A stretch of 50,036 nt of DNA from Allobacillus halotolerans (GTDB lineage: Bacteria > Bacillota > Bacilli > Bacillales > Alkalibacillaceae). The translations under genes were made by a program, and so were the position numbers. The notes below the pieces were generated by a model. The model was given only the letters and a program-made list of their open reading frames with translations, ran no database searches and was not told the DNA's origin. The stretch covers positions 1-50,036 of the forward strand of contig NZ_JAHLZF010000020.1 in assembly GCF_018967645.1 (NCBI RefSeq), read 5' to 3'. Below, piece by piece: positions 42,850-50,036 of this stretch; positions within the stretch are counted from its first letter, which is position 1, and each line of letters starts with the position of its first letter.

Positions 42850-42892
42850 ACAACAAATTGAATAATAACTTTTTAGGAGAGGAGAATGAACG

Positions 42893-43270
42893 ATGAAGAA
42901 AGCATACTCCACCAAAGAAGCACCAGAAGCAATTGGACCTTATTCTCAAGCAGTTGAAGTAGGTGATCTCGTCTTTATCTCAGGACAAATACCACTTGAT
43001 CCAAAATCGATGGAGATTGTCAGTGAAGATGTTGCAGATCAGACACACCAAGTCATGAAAAACTTGGAAGCTATCCTGAAAGAGGCTAACTTACAGTTTA
43101 AAGATGTAGCGAAAATGACTATTTTATTAAATTCCATGGATGATTTTGCGACAGTGAATGAAATTTATGCGAGTTATTTAGAAGAACCTTATCCAGCTCG
43201 TGCTGCCTTTGAAGTCAGCCGCCTTCCGAAAGATGTAAAAGTAGAAATTGAGGCAATCGCAAGTAAATAA
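42893..43270 (+). CDS. ridA: RidA family enamine/imine deaminase
   Basis: A 125-residue RidA (YjgF/UK114) protein. The substrate-binding Arg is in PYPARAAFEVSRLP and the Glu in VEIEAIAS; GPYSQAVEVGDLVFISGQIPLDP is the standard N-terminal block. It removes reactive enamines released by PLP enzymes such as threonine dehydratase. AGGAGAGGAG precedes the ATG. A terminator follows. Confidence 0.96.
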   Translation: MKKAYSTKEAPEAIGPYSQAVEVGDLVFISGQIPLDPKSMEIVSEDVADQTHQVMKNLEAILKEANLQFKDVAKMTILLNSMDDFATVNEIYASYLEEPYPARAAFEVSRLPKDVKVEIEAIASK

Positions 43271-43274
43271 GCAC

Positions 43275-43315
43275 AAAAAGACACCATAGATTTCTTTTCT
43301 GTGGTGTCTTTTTTC
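43275..43315 (+). terminator. Terminator of ridA
   Basis: AAAAGACACCATAGA .. TCTGTGGTGTCTTTT with a T6 tail. Confidence 0.85.
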
Positions 43316-43464
43316 TCAAATACCCTCAACCAATTGATAATATCCAACAAAAACAAACCACTCTCGATAGCTTACGACAAACGCCACAAAACCTAACACA
43401 TCAATTCCAAACAGTTATTTATACATAATTAGTTAATTGAACCCAATAAATAAATCTTATTTAT

Positions 43465-43479
43465 TTATAATCATTATTA
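43465..43479 (+). promoter_or_regulatory. PerR box upstream of katA
   Basis: TTATAATCATTATTA matches the PerR operator TTATAATNATTATAA in all but one position. It lies 64 bases before the katA start, as expected for a peroxide-repressed catalase. Confidence 0.8.
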
Positions 43480-43542
43480 TTTACAAACCAATTTAAATAT
43501 ATTATGATAAGTATACAATTCAATGAAGGAGGATTTTAATCA

Positions 43543-45021
43543 ATGGATCAGAATAAAAAACGACTGACAACTTCTAGTGGTGCTCCTGTAGGGGACAACC
43601 AAAACTCTGTTACTGCTGGTAATCGTGGACCTGTACTATTGCAAGACGTGCATTTACTGGAAAAACTTGCACACTTTGACCGCGAGCGTATTCCGGAGCG
43701 TGTCGTTCACGCAAAAGGTGCAGGAGCTTACGGCTATTTTGAAGTGACAAACGATGAAATATCAAAATACACAAAAGCAGACTTTTTAAACGAAAAAGGG
43801 AAACGTACGCCGATGTTTATCCGCTTCTCAACAGTTGCTGGTGAACTAGGCTCGGCTGATACTGTCCGTGACCCGCGTGGTTTTGCGGTGAAGTTTTATA
43901 CGCAAGAAGGAAACTATGATTTAGTCGGTAACAATACACCGATTTTCTTTATTCGTGATGCCATTAAATTCCCTGATTTCATTCATACACAAAAACGAAA
44001 TCCACAAACAAACTTGAAGGATAAAAATGCTGTATGGGATTTTTGGTCTCAATCACCAGAATCCATGCACCAAATCACTTACCTTCACGGTGACCGCGGT
44101 ATTCCGGCGACTTACCGCCATATGAATGGATACGGAAGCCACACGTACAAATGGGTAAATGAAGAAGGAGAAGCGTTTTGGGTTAAATATCACTTCATCA
44201 GTGACCAAGGCGTCAAAGGATTGGATGTAGATCTCGCAGACGAACTTGCAGGAACAAACCCTGATTATCATACAGAAGATTTGTTCAATGCAATCGAAGC
44301 TGGTGACTACCCTTCTTGGACTTTATATGTACAAATCATCCCATTTGAAGATTATAAAACGTACAAGTGGGACCTATTTGATGTCACCAAAACGGTTAGT
44401 CAAAAAGATTATCCGAGAATCGAAGTAGGAAAAATGGTATTGAACCGCAATCCGCAAAACTACTTTGCAGAAGTTGAACAAGCTGCTCTATCTCCAGCAC
44501 ATTTCGTACCTGGAATTGAAGCATCCCCTGATAAAATGCTTCAAGGACGTTTGTTCTCCTATTCCGATACACAGCGTTACCGTTTAGGCGTCAATCATGA
44601 ACAGCTCCCTGTTAACCGCCCAATTGTTGAAACACACAATTACCAGCGCGGCGGAACCATGCAATATGGTCATCAGGTAAGTTCTGTCAATTATGAACCA
44701 AATAGCTATGACTATGAGCCAAAAGAAGATTCATCTGTAGTCATGGATCCATTCGAAGTTGAAGGCCATGCGGACAGTGTTGCGTATGATTCCGATGATC
44801 ATTACACGCAAGCAGGTGATCTTTACCGTCTAATGAGCCAAGATGAGCAAGATCGTCTAGTTAAAAACTTCGTCGATCATATGAAACCTGTAACAAGGGA
44901 TGACATTAAACTCCGTCAAATTGGTCACTTCTACAAAGCAGATCCAGATCTAGGTACACGTGTTGCTGAAGGTTTAGGATTGGAAGTACCAGCTGAAGTT
45001 AAAAGTGAAGTAACCGAATAA
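43543..45021 (+). CDS. katA: Vegetative catalase KatA
   Basis: A 492-residue heme catalase. The distal His lies in [15 protein letters not shown], the proximal Tyr in [13 protein letters not shown], and [21 protein letters not shown] is canonical, unlike the [16 protein letters not shown] of the other catalase at 21135. It removes hydrogen peroxide. AAGGAGG precedes the ATG. A PerR box upstream and a strong terminator downstream define a single-gene unit. Confidence 0.96.
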   Translation: MDQNKKRLTTSSGAPVGDNQNSVTAGNRGPVLLQDVHLLEKLAHFDRERIPERVVHAKGAGAYGYFEVTNDEISKYTKADFLNEKGKRTPMFIRFSTVAGELGSADTVRDPRGFAVKFYTQEGNYDLVGNNTPIFFIRDAIKFPDFIHTQKRNPQTNLKDKNAVWDFWSQSPESMHQITYLHGDRGIPATYRHMNGYGSHTYKWVNEEGEAFWVKYHFISDQGVKGLDVDLADELAGTNPDYHTEDLFNAIEAGDYPSWTLYVQIIPFEDYKTYKWDLFDVTKTVSQKDYPRIEVGKMVLNRNPQNYFAEVEQAALSPAHFVPGIEASPDKMLQGRLFSYSDTQRYRLGVNHEQLPVNRPIVETHNYQRGGTMQYGHQVSSVNYEPNSYDYEPKEDSSVVMDPFEVEGHADSVAYDSDDHYTQAGDLYRLMSQDEQDRLVKNFVDHMKPVTRDDIKLRQIGHFYKADPDLGTRVAEGLGLEVPAEVKSEVTE

Positions 45022-45050
45022 CGCTTAATTTTTTACGATCCACTCTCTCA

Positions 45051-45083
45051 ATTCCAGCTGCACCGTTGCAGCTGGAATTTTTT
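45051..45083 (+). terminator. Terminator of katA
   Basis: ATTCCAGCTGCA CCGT TGCAGCTGGAAT followed by T6. Confidence 0.92.
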
Positions 45084-45109
45084 ATTGATTGATTTATTTC
45101 TCGCCCAAT

Positions 45110-45143
45110 AAAAAACCAGACTGGGAAGAATTCCAGTCTGGTC
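45110..45143 (-). terminator. Terminator of the hemerythrin gene
   Basis: On the minus strand ACCAGACTGG AATTCTT CCCAGTCTGGT followed by T6. Confidence 0.85.
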
Positions 45144-45170
45144 ATTTTTCATATAAACGATGTTGCATAC

Positions 45171-45629
45171 TTAGTAACCACTATAAGAGTCATTATGAAA
45201 CTTTCCGCTTGCTTGATATAAATACTTTTCTGGAACGGCTTCTTCAATCACAGGGAATAATTCACGTTCTTCCAAACGAATGTGTTCATCCAATAAGTGA
45301 CCCAATAAGTTCAGTTGTTCATGATCAGCCTGTTGATTGTTTCGGATTGCTGTAATCAAGCCTCGAATTTCCGCATGTTGATAGAGAACTTTTTTGACCA
45401 AATCGACATTGGGTTCACTCTCAAAACGTAAGTACAACGGAATGAGTACTTCCTCTTCATCTCGGAAATGTTCATTCCCGTCCTTTTCCCAAAATTCAAC
45501 AAGCTCACGTAAGACAATCTTATACGTCTTCTCACCTTTACTTGTTCCTATGTCCTTTAAATCTTTTGAAATTACTAATGCATGATGATGATGATGTGAT
45601 AATGGAAAGAGTCCTTCGTGTCGTTTCAC
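45171..45629 (-). CDS. Hemerythrin-domain protein
   Basis: A 152-residue four-helix protein. The iron ligands fit the hemerythrin HHE pattern: HHHHH near residue 13, HFRDEEE (about 55-61), QHAEIRG (about 84-90) and DEHIRLEERELFP (112-124). Two iron ions would bind oxygen or nitric oxide. Bacillus relatives use such proteins in iron or NO homeostasis. GTG is the start, behind GAGGAGG. It is single and divergent from the DinB gene. Confidence 0.88.
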   Translation of the reverse strand: MKRHEGLFPLSHHHHHALVISKDLKDIGTSKGEKTYKIVLRELVEFWEKDGNEHFRDEEEVLIPLYLRFESEPNVDLVKKVLYQHAEIRGLITAIRNNQQADHEQLNLLGHLLDEHIRLEERELFPVIEEAVPEKYLYQASGKFHNDSYSGY

Positions 45630-45764
45630 GTAACATACCTCCTCATTGTTCTATACCCGGAATCCGAATTGTTTATGTTATACTTTTAAATAAGAAGTCA
45701 GACAATAACTAGAAATCATCTATTCTCAACTTAGCAAACAACGGAGCAGAAAGGAAGGATTTTC

Positions 45765-46253
45765 ATGAATCAAGCAAAGACTCTACAAGATATCATGTTT
45801 GAAGAGATCGAGCTTTGTGTCCGGACGACTCAGAATTTATTGTTGCACATTAAGGATACCGATTGGGATTATCGCCCAGCTGAGAACATGCGGACACTAA
45901 GAGAACTTGTAATCCACCTTGTTTCTATTCCAGCCACAGATCTTTATATCTTAAAAGAAGAACCATTAGAGAAGGTTCGAGAGCTTGAAAACAAATATAG
46001 TCAATTACAAACTCCAACGGATATGGGTGTGGTGTTTGAAGAAGGTTACCATGCACTTTATGAATATATGACCTCTTTGTCTGAAGAAGAATTTTTCACG
46101 AAAAAAACGAAAGCATTTTATATGGAAGATGGCCATACACAAATACAATGGTTAGCTGAGATCCAGTCTCATGTCTTTCACCATCGTGGCCAATTCTACA
46201 ATTATTTAAAACAATTACAGTATGATGTGACAATGGCTGATCTATACGCCTAA
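45765..46253 (+). CDS. DinB-family protein
   Basis: A 162-residue four-helix-bundle protein of the DinB superfamily. The three metal ligands are visible as His near residue 51 in LVIHLVSIPATD and HVFHHRGQF near the C-terminus (HxxxH). DinB/YfiT proteins include thiol transferases (bacillithiol-dependent) and stress proteins; the role here is not known. GGAAGG precedes the ATG. Confidence 0.88.
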   Translation: MNQAKTLQDIMFEEIELCVRTTQNLLLHIKDTDWDYRPAENMRTLRELVIHLVSIPATDLYILKEEPLEKVRELENKYSQLQTPTDMGVVFEEGYHALYEYMTSLSEEEFFTKKTKAFYMEDGHTQIQWLAEIQSHVFHHRGQFYNYLKQLQYDVTMADLYA

Positions 46254-46263
46254 TGTTTTTAAC

Positions 46264-46298
46264 AAAAGCAGACACCGATATCGGTATCTGCTTTTTTG
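46264..46298. terminator. Bidirectional terminator
   Basis: AAAAGCAGACACCGA TATCGGTATCTGCTTTT: a stem between convergent dinB-like and cytochrome oxidase genes, flanked by A and T runs. Confidence 0.85.
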
Positions 46299-46301
46299 TT
46301 T

Positions 46302-47936
46302 TTACCAGTATTTGAACCCGCTAGATCCTGGTGGTGAGTTATTGATAATGTCGATAATCGGTAAGGTGTACGCAATGAAAATCAATGCAAACACGATTCC
46401 AATCCAAAGTTTCCAATTTTCAAGCCAGTTTGGCGTCTGTTGTGTCGGATTCAATTCTTCGGCAATTGGGAATTCCTCGTTGCCTTTCGGTGCGAAGAAA
46501 GCTAGATTGATCAAAACGATGACAAAGAGTACTAACGAGATGACCAACAATGTTCCACCGACTGCGTGAGCCATTTCATACGCTCCCCATGAAGAGGCGA
46601 CTTCATGACCATTGTAACTAGTCATTTGCGTACGTCTTGGGTTTCCGAGTAGCCCTGAAATATGCATGGCAGAAGACATGATTCCCATGCCGACAGCCCA
46701 AAGAACTGTTTGATAGATTCCAATCTTATTCATCTTCTTCGTTAAGATACGGCCTTTCAAATGTGGAATGATCCAATAACTGATTCCGAAAAATGTTACT
46801 GCAACCGTTCCACCGACTGTGATATGAAAGTGCCCTGTGACCCAGATCGTATTATGGACGATTTGGTTTAATTGGTGGGAAGCGTTAATGATTCCACCTG
46901 CACCTGCTGGAATGAAAATTAACATCCCCATGAAAGGTGCCAAGAATCGCACATCGCCCCACGGCAACTTTTTAAACCAACCGAACAGCCCTTTTCCACC
47001 TTTTTGACGTCCTGCAATCTCGAATGTTGAAAACAATGCGAATGCAGTCATTAATGATGGTAGAATAACAGCAAATGTTAAAATGACTTGGAAAAATTTC
47101 CATCCTTCTCCAATTCCTGATTCAAGCAATTGGTGGTGAAATCCTACCGGAATGGAGAACAAAATGAATAATACAAATGAAAACCTTGCCAATTGATCAC
47201 TGAATACTTTTCCGCCAATAATTTTTGGTACCATAACGTACCAAGCCATATAAGCTGGCAGCAACCAAAAATAGACGAGCGGATGACCAAAATACCAAAA
47301 TAATGTTCTTGTTAACGCGACGTTAATTGTATCCGTCCAACCGAAAGCCCAAGGTAGGAACTGGAATAGAACAGCTGCGACTACACCGATCGTAGCGATT
47401 AACCATAGAACTAATGTTGCTACTGCCATATAGGCAAGTAATGGCGTTTTCTCGCCAGGGTGTTCTTTTTTCCATAAACGATATCTACTGATCACCGCGA
47501 ATGCGCCAAAATAAGTTCCGATAATAATCAATGCTAAAGCAATATAGAAAAACGGTGAAGCTTGTAATGGTGCATAAAACGTATATAGTACAGTGGCTTT
47601 ATTTAAAGCAATCATTAATGCAGCCAATACCAATCCACCAGTTAACAACCAGAAACCAATCCAACCGGCTTTCCGTTGTTTGTTGGTGAATTCTCCAGTC
47701 GACTTCGCAACACTTGCGTAGAAAAATCCAAAGATAAAATACGTTGTAAACACTAAAGCCATGACCACTCCATGGCCGGTTAATATTTGATAATAGTTGA
47801 TCCATGATGGCAATGTAATTAATTCACTTCTTACTAAGGTTTGCAGGAGTCCAAGCAACCCGGCAAATAATATCGATCCAAAAGCAACATAAAAATGAGC
47901 TAAACTTAATCGTGCGTCCAATCGATTGATTTTCAT
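46302..47936 (-). CDS. ba3-type cytochrome c oxidase subunit I
   Basis: A 544-residue heme-copper oxidase subunit I with about thirteen helices. Ligands are visible: His in ILTGHGVVMALVF (low-spin heme), YFGHPLVYFWLLPAYMAWY with the CuB His-Pro-x-x-x-Tyr, HHQLLESG for the CuB pair, and HFHITVGGT for heme a3. There is no K-channel pattern of A-type oxidases; it belongs to the B family (ba3, b(o/a)3). It terminates a three-gene operon and abuts subunit II. GGAGGTGAT precedes the ATG. Confidence 0.95.
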   Translation of the reverse strand: MKINRLDARLSLAHFYVAFGSILFAGLLGLLQTLVRSELITLPSWINYYQILTGHGVVMALVFTTYFIFGFFYASVAKSTGEFTNKQRKAGWIGFWLLTGGLVLAALMIALNKATVLYTFYAPLQASPFFYIALALIIIGTYFGAFAVISRYRLWKKEHPGEKTPLLAYMAVATLVLWLIATIGVVAAVLFQFLPWAFGWTDTINVALTRTLFWYFGHPLVYFWLLPAYMAWYVMVPKIIGGKVFSDQLARFSFVLFILFSIPVGFHHQLLESGIGEGWKFFQVILTFAVILPSLMTAFALFSTFEIAGRQKGGKGLFGWFKKLPWGDVRFLAPFMGMLIFIPAGAGGIINASHQLNQIVHNTIWVTGHFHITVGGTVAVTFFGISYWIIPHLKGRILTKKMNKIGIYQTVLWAVGMGIMSSAMHISGLLGNPRRTQMTSYNGHEVASSWGAYEMAHAVGGTLLVISLVLFVIVLINLAFFAPKGNEEFPIAEELNPTQQTPNWLENWKLWIGIVFALIFIAYTLPIIDIINNSPPGSSGFKYW

Positions 47937-48422
47937 TTATATCACCTCCAAGTTTGTGCTCATGAAGTGATGACCTGTTCCACAATATTCATTACATAAG
48001 ATTAGATAAGAGCCTTTTTCATTAAATGTGTAGGTCATTGAGTTTACGTGTCCCGGTGTTACCATCATATTTGCAGTCGTTCCAGCAATTTCAAAGCCGT
48101 GAACAACATCAAGGGAAGTAGCTTTAATATGAACTGTTGCCCCTTGAGGAATTTCAATATCTCCAGGTGTAAAGCCGTATGATTGCAAAACCATAATCAA
48201 TTCGTATTCATTTTCGCCAATCTGTTTCAATCCCGGTTCGTTAAATGGTGCAGATTCTGTAACCGTTTCAGGATCGACTAGCGTCATATCACTTGGTGCT
48301 CCTTGGTGTTCTCCCCCTTCTGCTTTTGAAAAGGCTTGAACGCCAACAATCGTTAAAAAAGAAATCAAAGTAATAATCCCAACAATCATCCAAATTTTTT
48401 CGAACTTATGCATATGCAGCAT
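47937..48422 (-). CDS. ba3-type cytochrome c oxidase subunit II
   Basis: A protein of about 161 residues with one N-terminal helix and a cupredoxin domain outside the membrane. The CuA site is CNEYCGTGHHFM together with the upstream His of DVVHGFEI. It accepts electrons from cytochrome c or a donor and passes them to subunit I. Start at 48422 (MLHMHKFEKIW) is preferred because GGGGGG is nine bases upstream; ATG at 48443 overlaps it. Its TAA stop is directly followed by the ATG of subunit I. Confidence 0.93.
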   Translation of the reverse strand: MLHMHKFEKIWMIVGIITLISFLTIVGVQAFSKAEGGEHQGAPSDMTLVDPETVTESAPFNEPGLKQIGENEYELIMVLQSYGFTPGDIEIPQGATVHIKATSLDVVHGFEIAGTTANMMVTPGHVNSMTYTFNEKGSYLILCNEYCGTGHHFMSTNLEVI

Positions 48423-48446
48423 CGTTCGGTTCCCCCCATTCATCTG

Positions 48447-48680
48447 TTAGCTTGCTTGGTAAAGTACATAAACAGCTACCCACATAATGACAATGATGGC
48501 TCCAACAATTAATGAAGAAATAAAAGCCCCATTCAATTTAGGTTCTTCATCTTGGAACTCATTTTCAATTGCCTGGGTAGATTGAACATCCAAATCCTCG
48601 ATTACAATGTAATCCTCATTTTTCTTGTACGTCTCATTTTTCACCGAATCTACCTTGCTTTTTGATTTGGCACCCATCAT
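48447..48680 (-). CDS. Cytochrome c oxidase subunit IIa-like small protein
   Basis: A 77-residue protein with a single C-terminal membrane helix (SSLIVGAIIVIMWVAVYVLY) and a charged N-terminal part. Position and shape are those of subunit IIa of ba3 oxidases, which completes the missing helix of subunit II. ATG at 48680 follows GGGAGGAG; the upstream ORF extension covers the Fnr site. It is the first gene of the oxidase operon. Confidence 0.8.
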   Translation of the reverse strand: MMGAKSKSKVDSVKNETYKKNEDYIVIEDLDVQSTQAIENEFQDEEPKLNGAFISSLIVGAIIVIMWVAVYVLYQAS

Positions 48681-48710
48681 TTCTCTCCTCCCTTTTGTGT
48701 GGTTACTTTT

Positions 48711-48752
48711 ATTGTAGAATCTTAAAAAACTCAAATTGTGATTTAAATCACA
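48711..48752 (-). promoter_or_regulatory. Fnr-type site and promoter of the ba3 operon
   Basis: TGTGATTTAAATCACA (48737-48752) is a perfect TGTGA-N6-TCACA palindrome. A TACAAT -10 element on the minus strand at 48711-48716 puts its centre near -41. This agrees with activation by a Crp/Fnr protein. Confidence 0.75.
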
Positions 48753-48909
48753 GTTTTGAGCGATTCCATGGAGGTTTTGTGAAGATAAGATGTCGATTGT
48801 GTGAAAACGGTTACATGAAAGGTTTTTTTGATTTTTGAAGCAATCGAGATGGTTATTCAAAGAGGATGTCGGTGGATAAACGGTTTCATGGTTTAACAGT
48901 GTTGGTCAT

Positions 48910-48943
48910 AAAAAAAGAAACCCAGCAACTGCTGGATTTCTTT
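48910..48943 (-). terminator. Terminator of the TRIC-family gene
   Basis: On the minus strand AGAAATCCAGCA GT TGCTGGGTTTCT followed by T7. Confidence 0.85.
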
Positions 48944-48945
48944 CC

Positions 48946-49569
48946 TTATTTTTTAGATCGAATTAATTCTAACCAATTCAACCGACTAGGTAACTCCCAT
49001 TTTCGGATGATGGATAAAATACGCATCGTGACAATTGCCGAAAGCAGGATATATATTTCTGTTTGTGTATCTATTACACCAAGCCCTACGATAAATGCAC
49101 CGAGAACAGCCCACATGGCGTAGATTTCTTGATGCAACACCATTGGTTTCCTGCCAGCCAACAGATCGCGAATAATTCCTCCACCACAACCGGTTAACAC
49201 ACCTGCAACGATAACTGCACTGAGCGGATATCCAGCCGCCAAAGCCAATAATCCTCCTTGCACTGCGAAAGAAGCCAACCCGATCGCATCAAAGAAGGCT
49301 CCCCATCGATTCCAGGTCATTAACCAATGAAAAGGAATAAAAAACATAATTGTCATCGTCACGAATGCTACAGTAAACAAAGTCCCCTGTGCCCATATAT
49401 CTGAAATTGGCAACCCTACGAGTAAGTTACGAAATGCACCGCCACCAAATGCTGTCACATAGCCAAGCAAATAAACACCAAAAATATCATATCGCTCTTC
49501 CATGGCAACGATTGCTCCACTGATCGCAAAAGCCATCGTCCCAATAATATTCAAAACTTCCCATGTCAT
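48946..49569 (-). CDS. TRIC-family (UPF0126) cation channel
   Basis: A 207-residue membrane protein with seven helices in two pseudo-repeats. GTMAFAISGAIVAMEERYDIFG and GLASFAVQGGLLALAAGYPL are the paired motifs, with FGGGAFRNLLVG and GCGGGIIRDLLAG completing the signature of trimeric intracellular cation channels (formerly UPF0126/YvgT). It conducts K+ or Na+. The start at 49569 follows AGGTGA; GTG at 49578 is on that site. It is followed by a terminator. Confidence 0.92.
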   Translation of the reverse strand: MTWEVLNIIGTMAFAISGAIVAMEERYDIFGVYLLGYVTAFGGGAFRNLLVGLPISDIWAQGTLFTVAFVTMTIMFFIPFHWLMTWNRWGAFFDAIGLASFAVQGGLLALAAGYPLSAVIVAGVLTGCGGGIIRDLLAGRKPMVLHQEIYAMWAVLGAFIVGLGVIDTQTEIYILLSAIVTMRILSIIRKWELPSRLNWLELIRSKK

Positions 49570-49836
49570 GCTGATCACCTATTTATCTACTATTCATATC
49601 AATTTTAAACCAGACGGCAAGCAAAAGAAATGATAATGGTTATTATTAATAGTAATGCGAGCTGATTGTAATTTAATTTCTTAGTATATTGTTATTAGAG
49701 AATTGATTGTACCGTTCTTGACTTGTTGTAAGAATTTTGAGAGGAAAATAGGTTGGTTGCTGGCTATTTAGGTAAAAAGACGAGATCAATTTAACCAGAA
49801 TTTGCTGTTTATTTATAATTTAGGCGATTGGTGACT
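49570..49836. other. Intergenic region upstream of the TRIC-family gene
   Basis: AT-rich, no ORF. TGATAATGGTTATTA at 49631-49645 resembles a Fur operator (TGATAATNATTATCA) with two mismatches, which is weak. The rest shows nothing I recognise until the repeat array begins. Confidence 0.4.
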
Positions 49837-50036
49837 CTATTCGACCGAATCTCTCTCCCCTCTTATGATTCGGGCGTTTTGGAGCCTCCTATTCGACCGA
49901 ATCCCTCTCTCCTCTTATGATTCGGGTGATTTGGAGGCTCCTATTCGACCGGTTCTCTTTCTCCTCTTATGATTCGGGCGTTTTGATGCCCCCTATTCGA
50001 CCGAATCTCTTTCTCCCTTATGATTCGGGCGTTTTG
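49837..50036. repeat. 52-bp tandem array E, runs out of the window
   Basis: Three full 52-bp units and 44 bases of a fourth. Each has CGAATC ... GATTCG arms around a pyrimidine-rich loop (CCTCTCTCCTCTTAT type), then a spacer GGGCGTTTTGGAGCCTCCTA. The spacer is similar to that of the array at 7476 (GTT..GAGCCTC.TAT.CGAC), and the period is the same, but the hairpin arms are different. A degenerate half unit precedes it near 49815. Confidence 0.88.

Noticed and set aside
49631-49645. Fur box TGATAATGGTTATTA
   Set aside because: Two mismatches in an AT-rich region and no iron gene next to it; chance match is likely.

Overview
The window is an AT-rich chromosomal segment of a Bacillaceae bacterium. 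The gene families and their signals (strong GGAGG ribosome sites, SigB-, PerR-, Fnr- and WalR-like sites, YkuS, YtzI, YpcP, 3D-domain and KGG stress proteins) are those of Bacillus relatives. Acidic lipoproteins hint at a salt-tolerant genus, but the species cannot be named from the sequence. There are no rRNA genes, no phage genes, no transposase and no CRISPR array. About 55 genes are packed into short operons with clear Rho-independent terminators.

Layout. 1-7.5 kb: rhomboid protease, DMT exporter, DegV, glutaredoxin, methyltransferase, two KGG stress proteins and a GlsB-type membrane protein with SigB-like promoters, an LLM flavin oxidoreductase and a VOC protein. 7.5-15 kb: a 52-bp repeat array, oligoendopeptidase F, GNAT, a DUF368 (PopT-type) lipid carrier translocase, and a B12-riboswitch-controlled BtuFCD-like uptake operon. 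15-25 kb: XRE-TPR regulator with enoyl-CoA hydratase, YkuS behind an RBS-masking hairpin, 3D-domain cell wall protein, Ohr/OsmC, a stress catalase, cold shock protein and a SurA-like lipoprotein. 25-31 kb: an Fnr-linked block with a CopD-like protein, a MenA-like prenyltransferase, the Crp/Fnr regulator, and a metal P-type ATPase with two separate HMA proteins. 31-36 kb: arsBC, BdbC plus a membrane thioredoxin, YtzI, YpcP exonuclease. 36-46 kb: heterodimeric ABC exporter, DUF3298 protein, CDF transporter, RidA, PerR-type catalase, hemerythrin, DinB. 46-50 kb: a ba3-type cytochrome oxidase operon with an Fnr box, and a TRIC-family channel.

Functional themes. Much of the content handles redox, metal and stress: two catalases with apparently different control, Ohr, BdbC/thioredoxin, glutaredoxin, hemerythrin, arsenic and metal efflux. 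Three promoters carry Fnr-type palindromes, and a Crp/Fnr regulator lies among them, so a shared low-oxygen or redox regulon is plausible.

The most unusual structure is non-coding. Seven intergenic tandem arrays occur in 43 kb. Five have a period of 21 bp (three different core sequences, each core joined to a hypervariable spacer) and two have a period of 52 bp with an internal hairpin. The periods are close to 2 and 5 turns of B-DNA. One array lies inside the btu operon and one pair brackets the metal ATPase operon. These arrays are the best candidate here for an undescribed system; their function is not known from the sequence.
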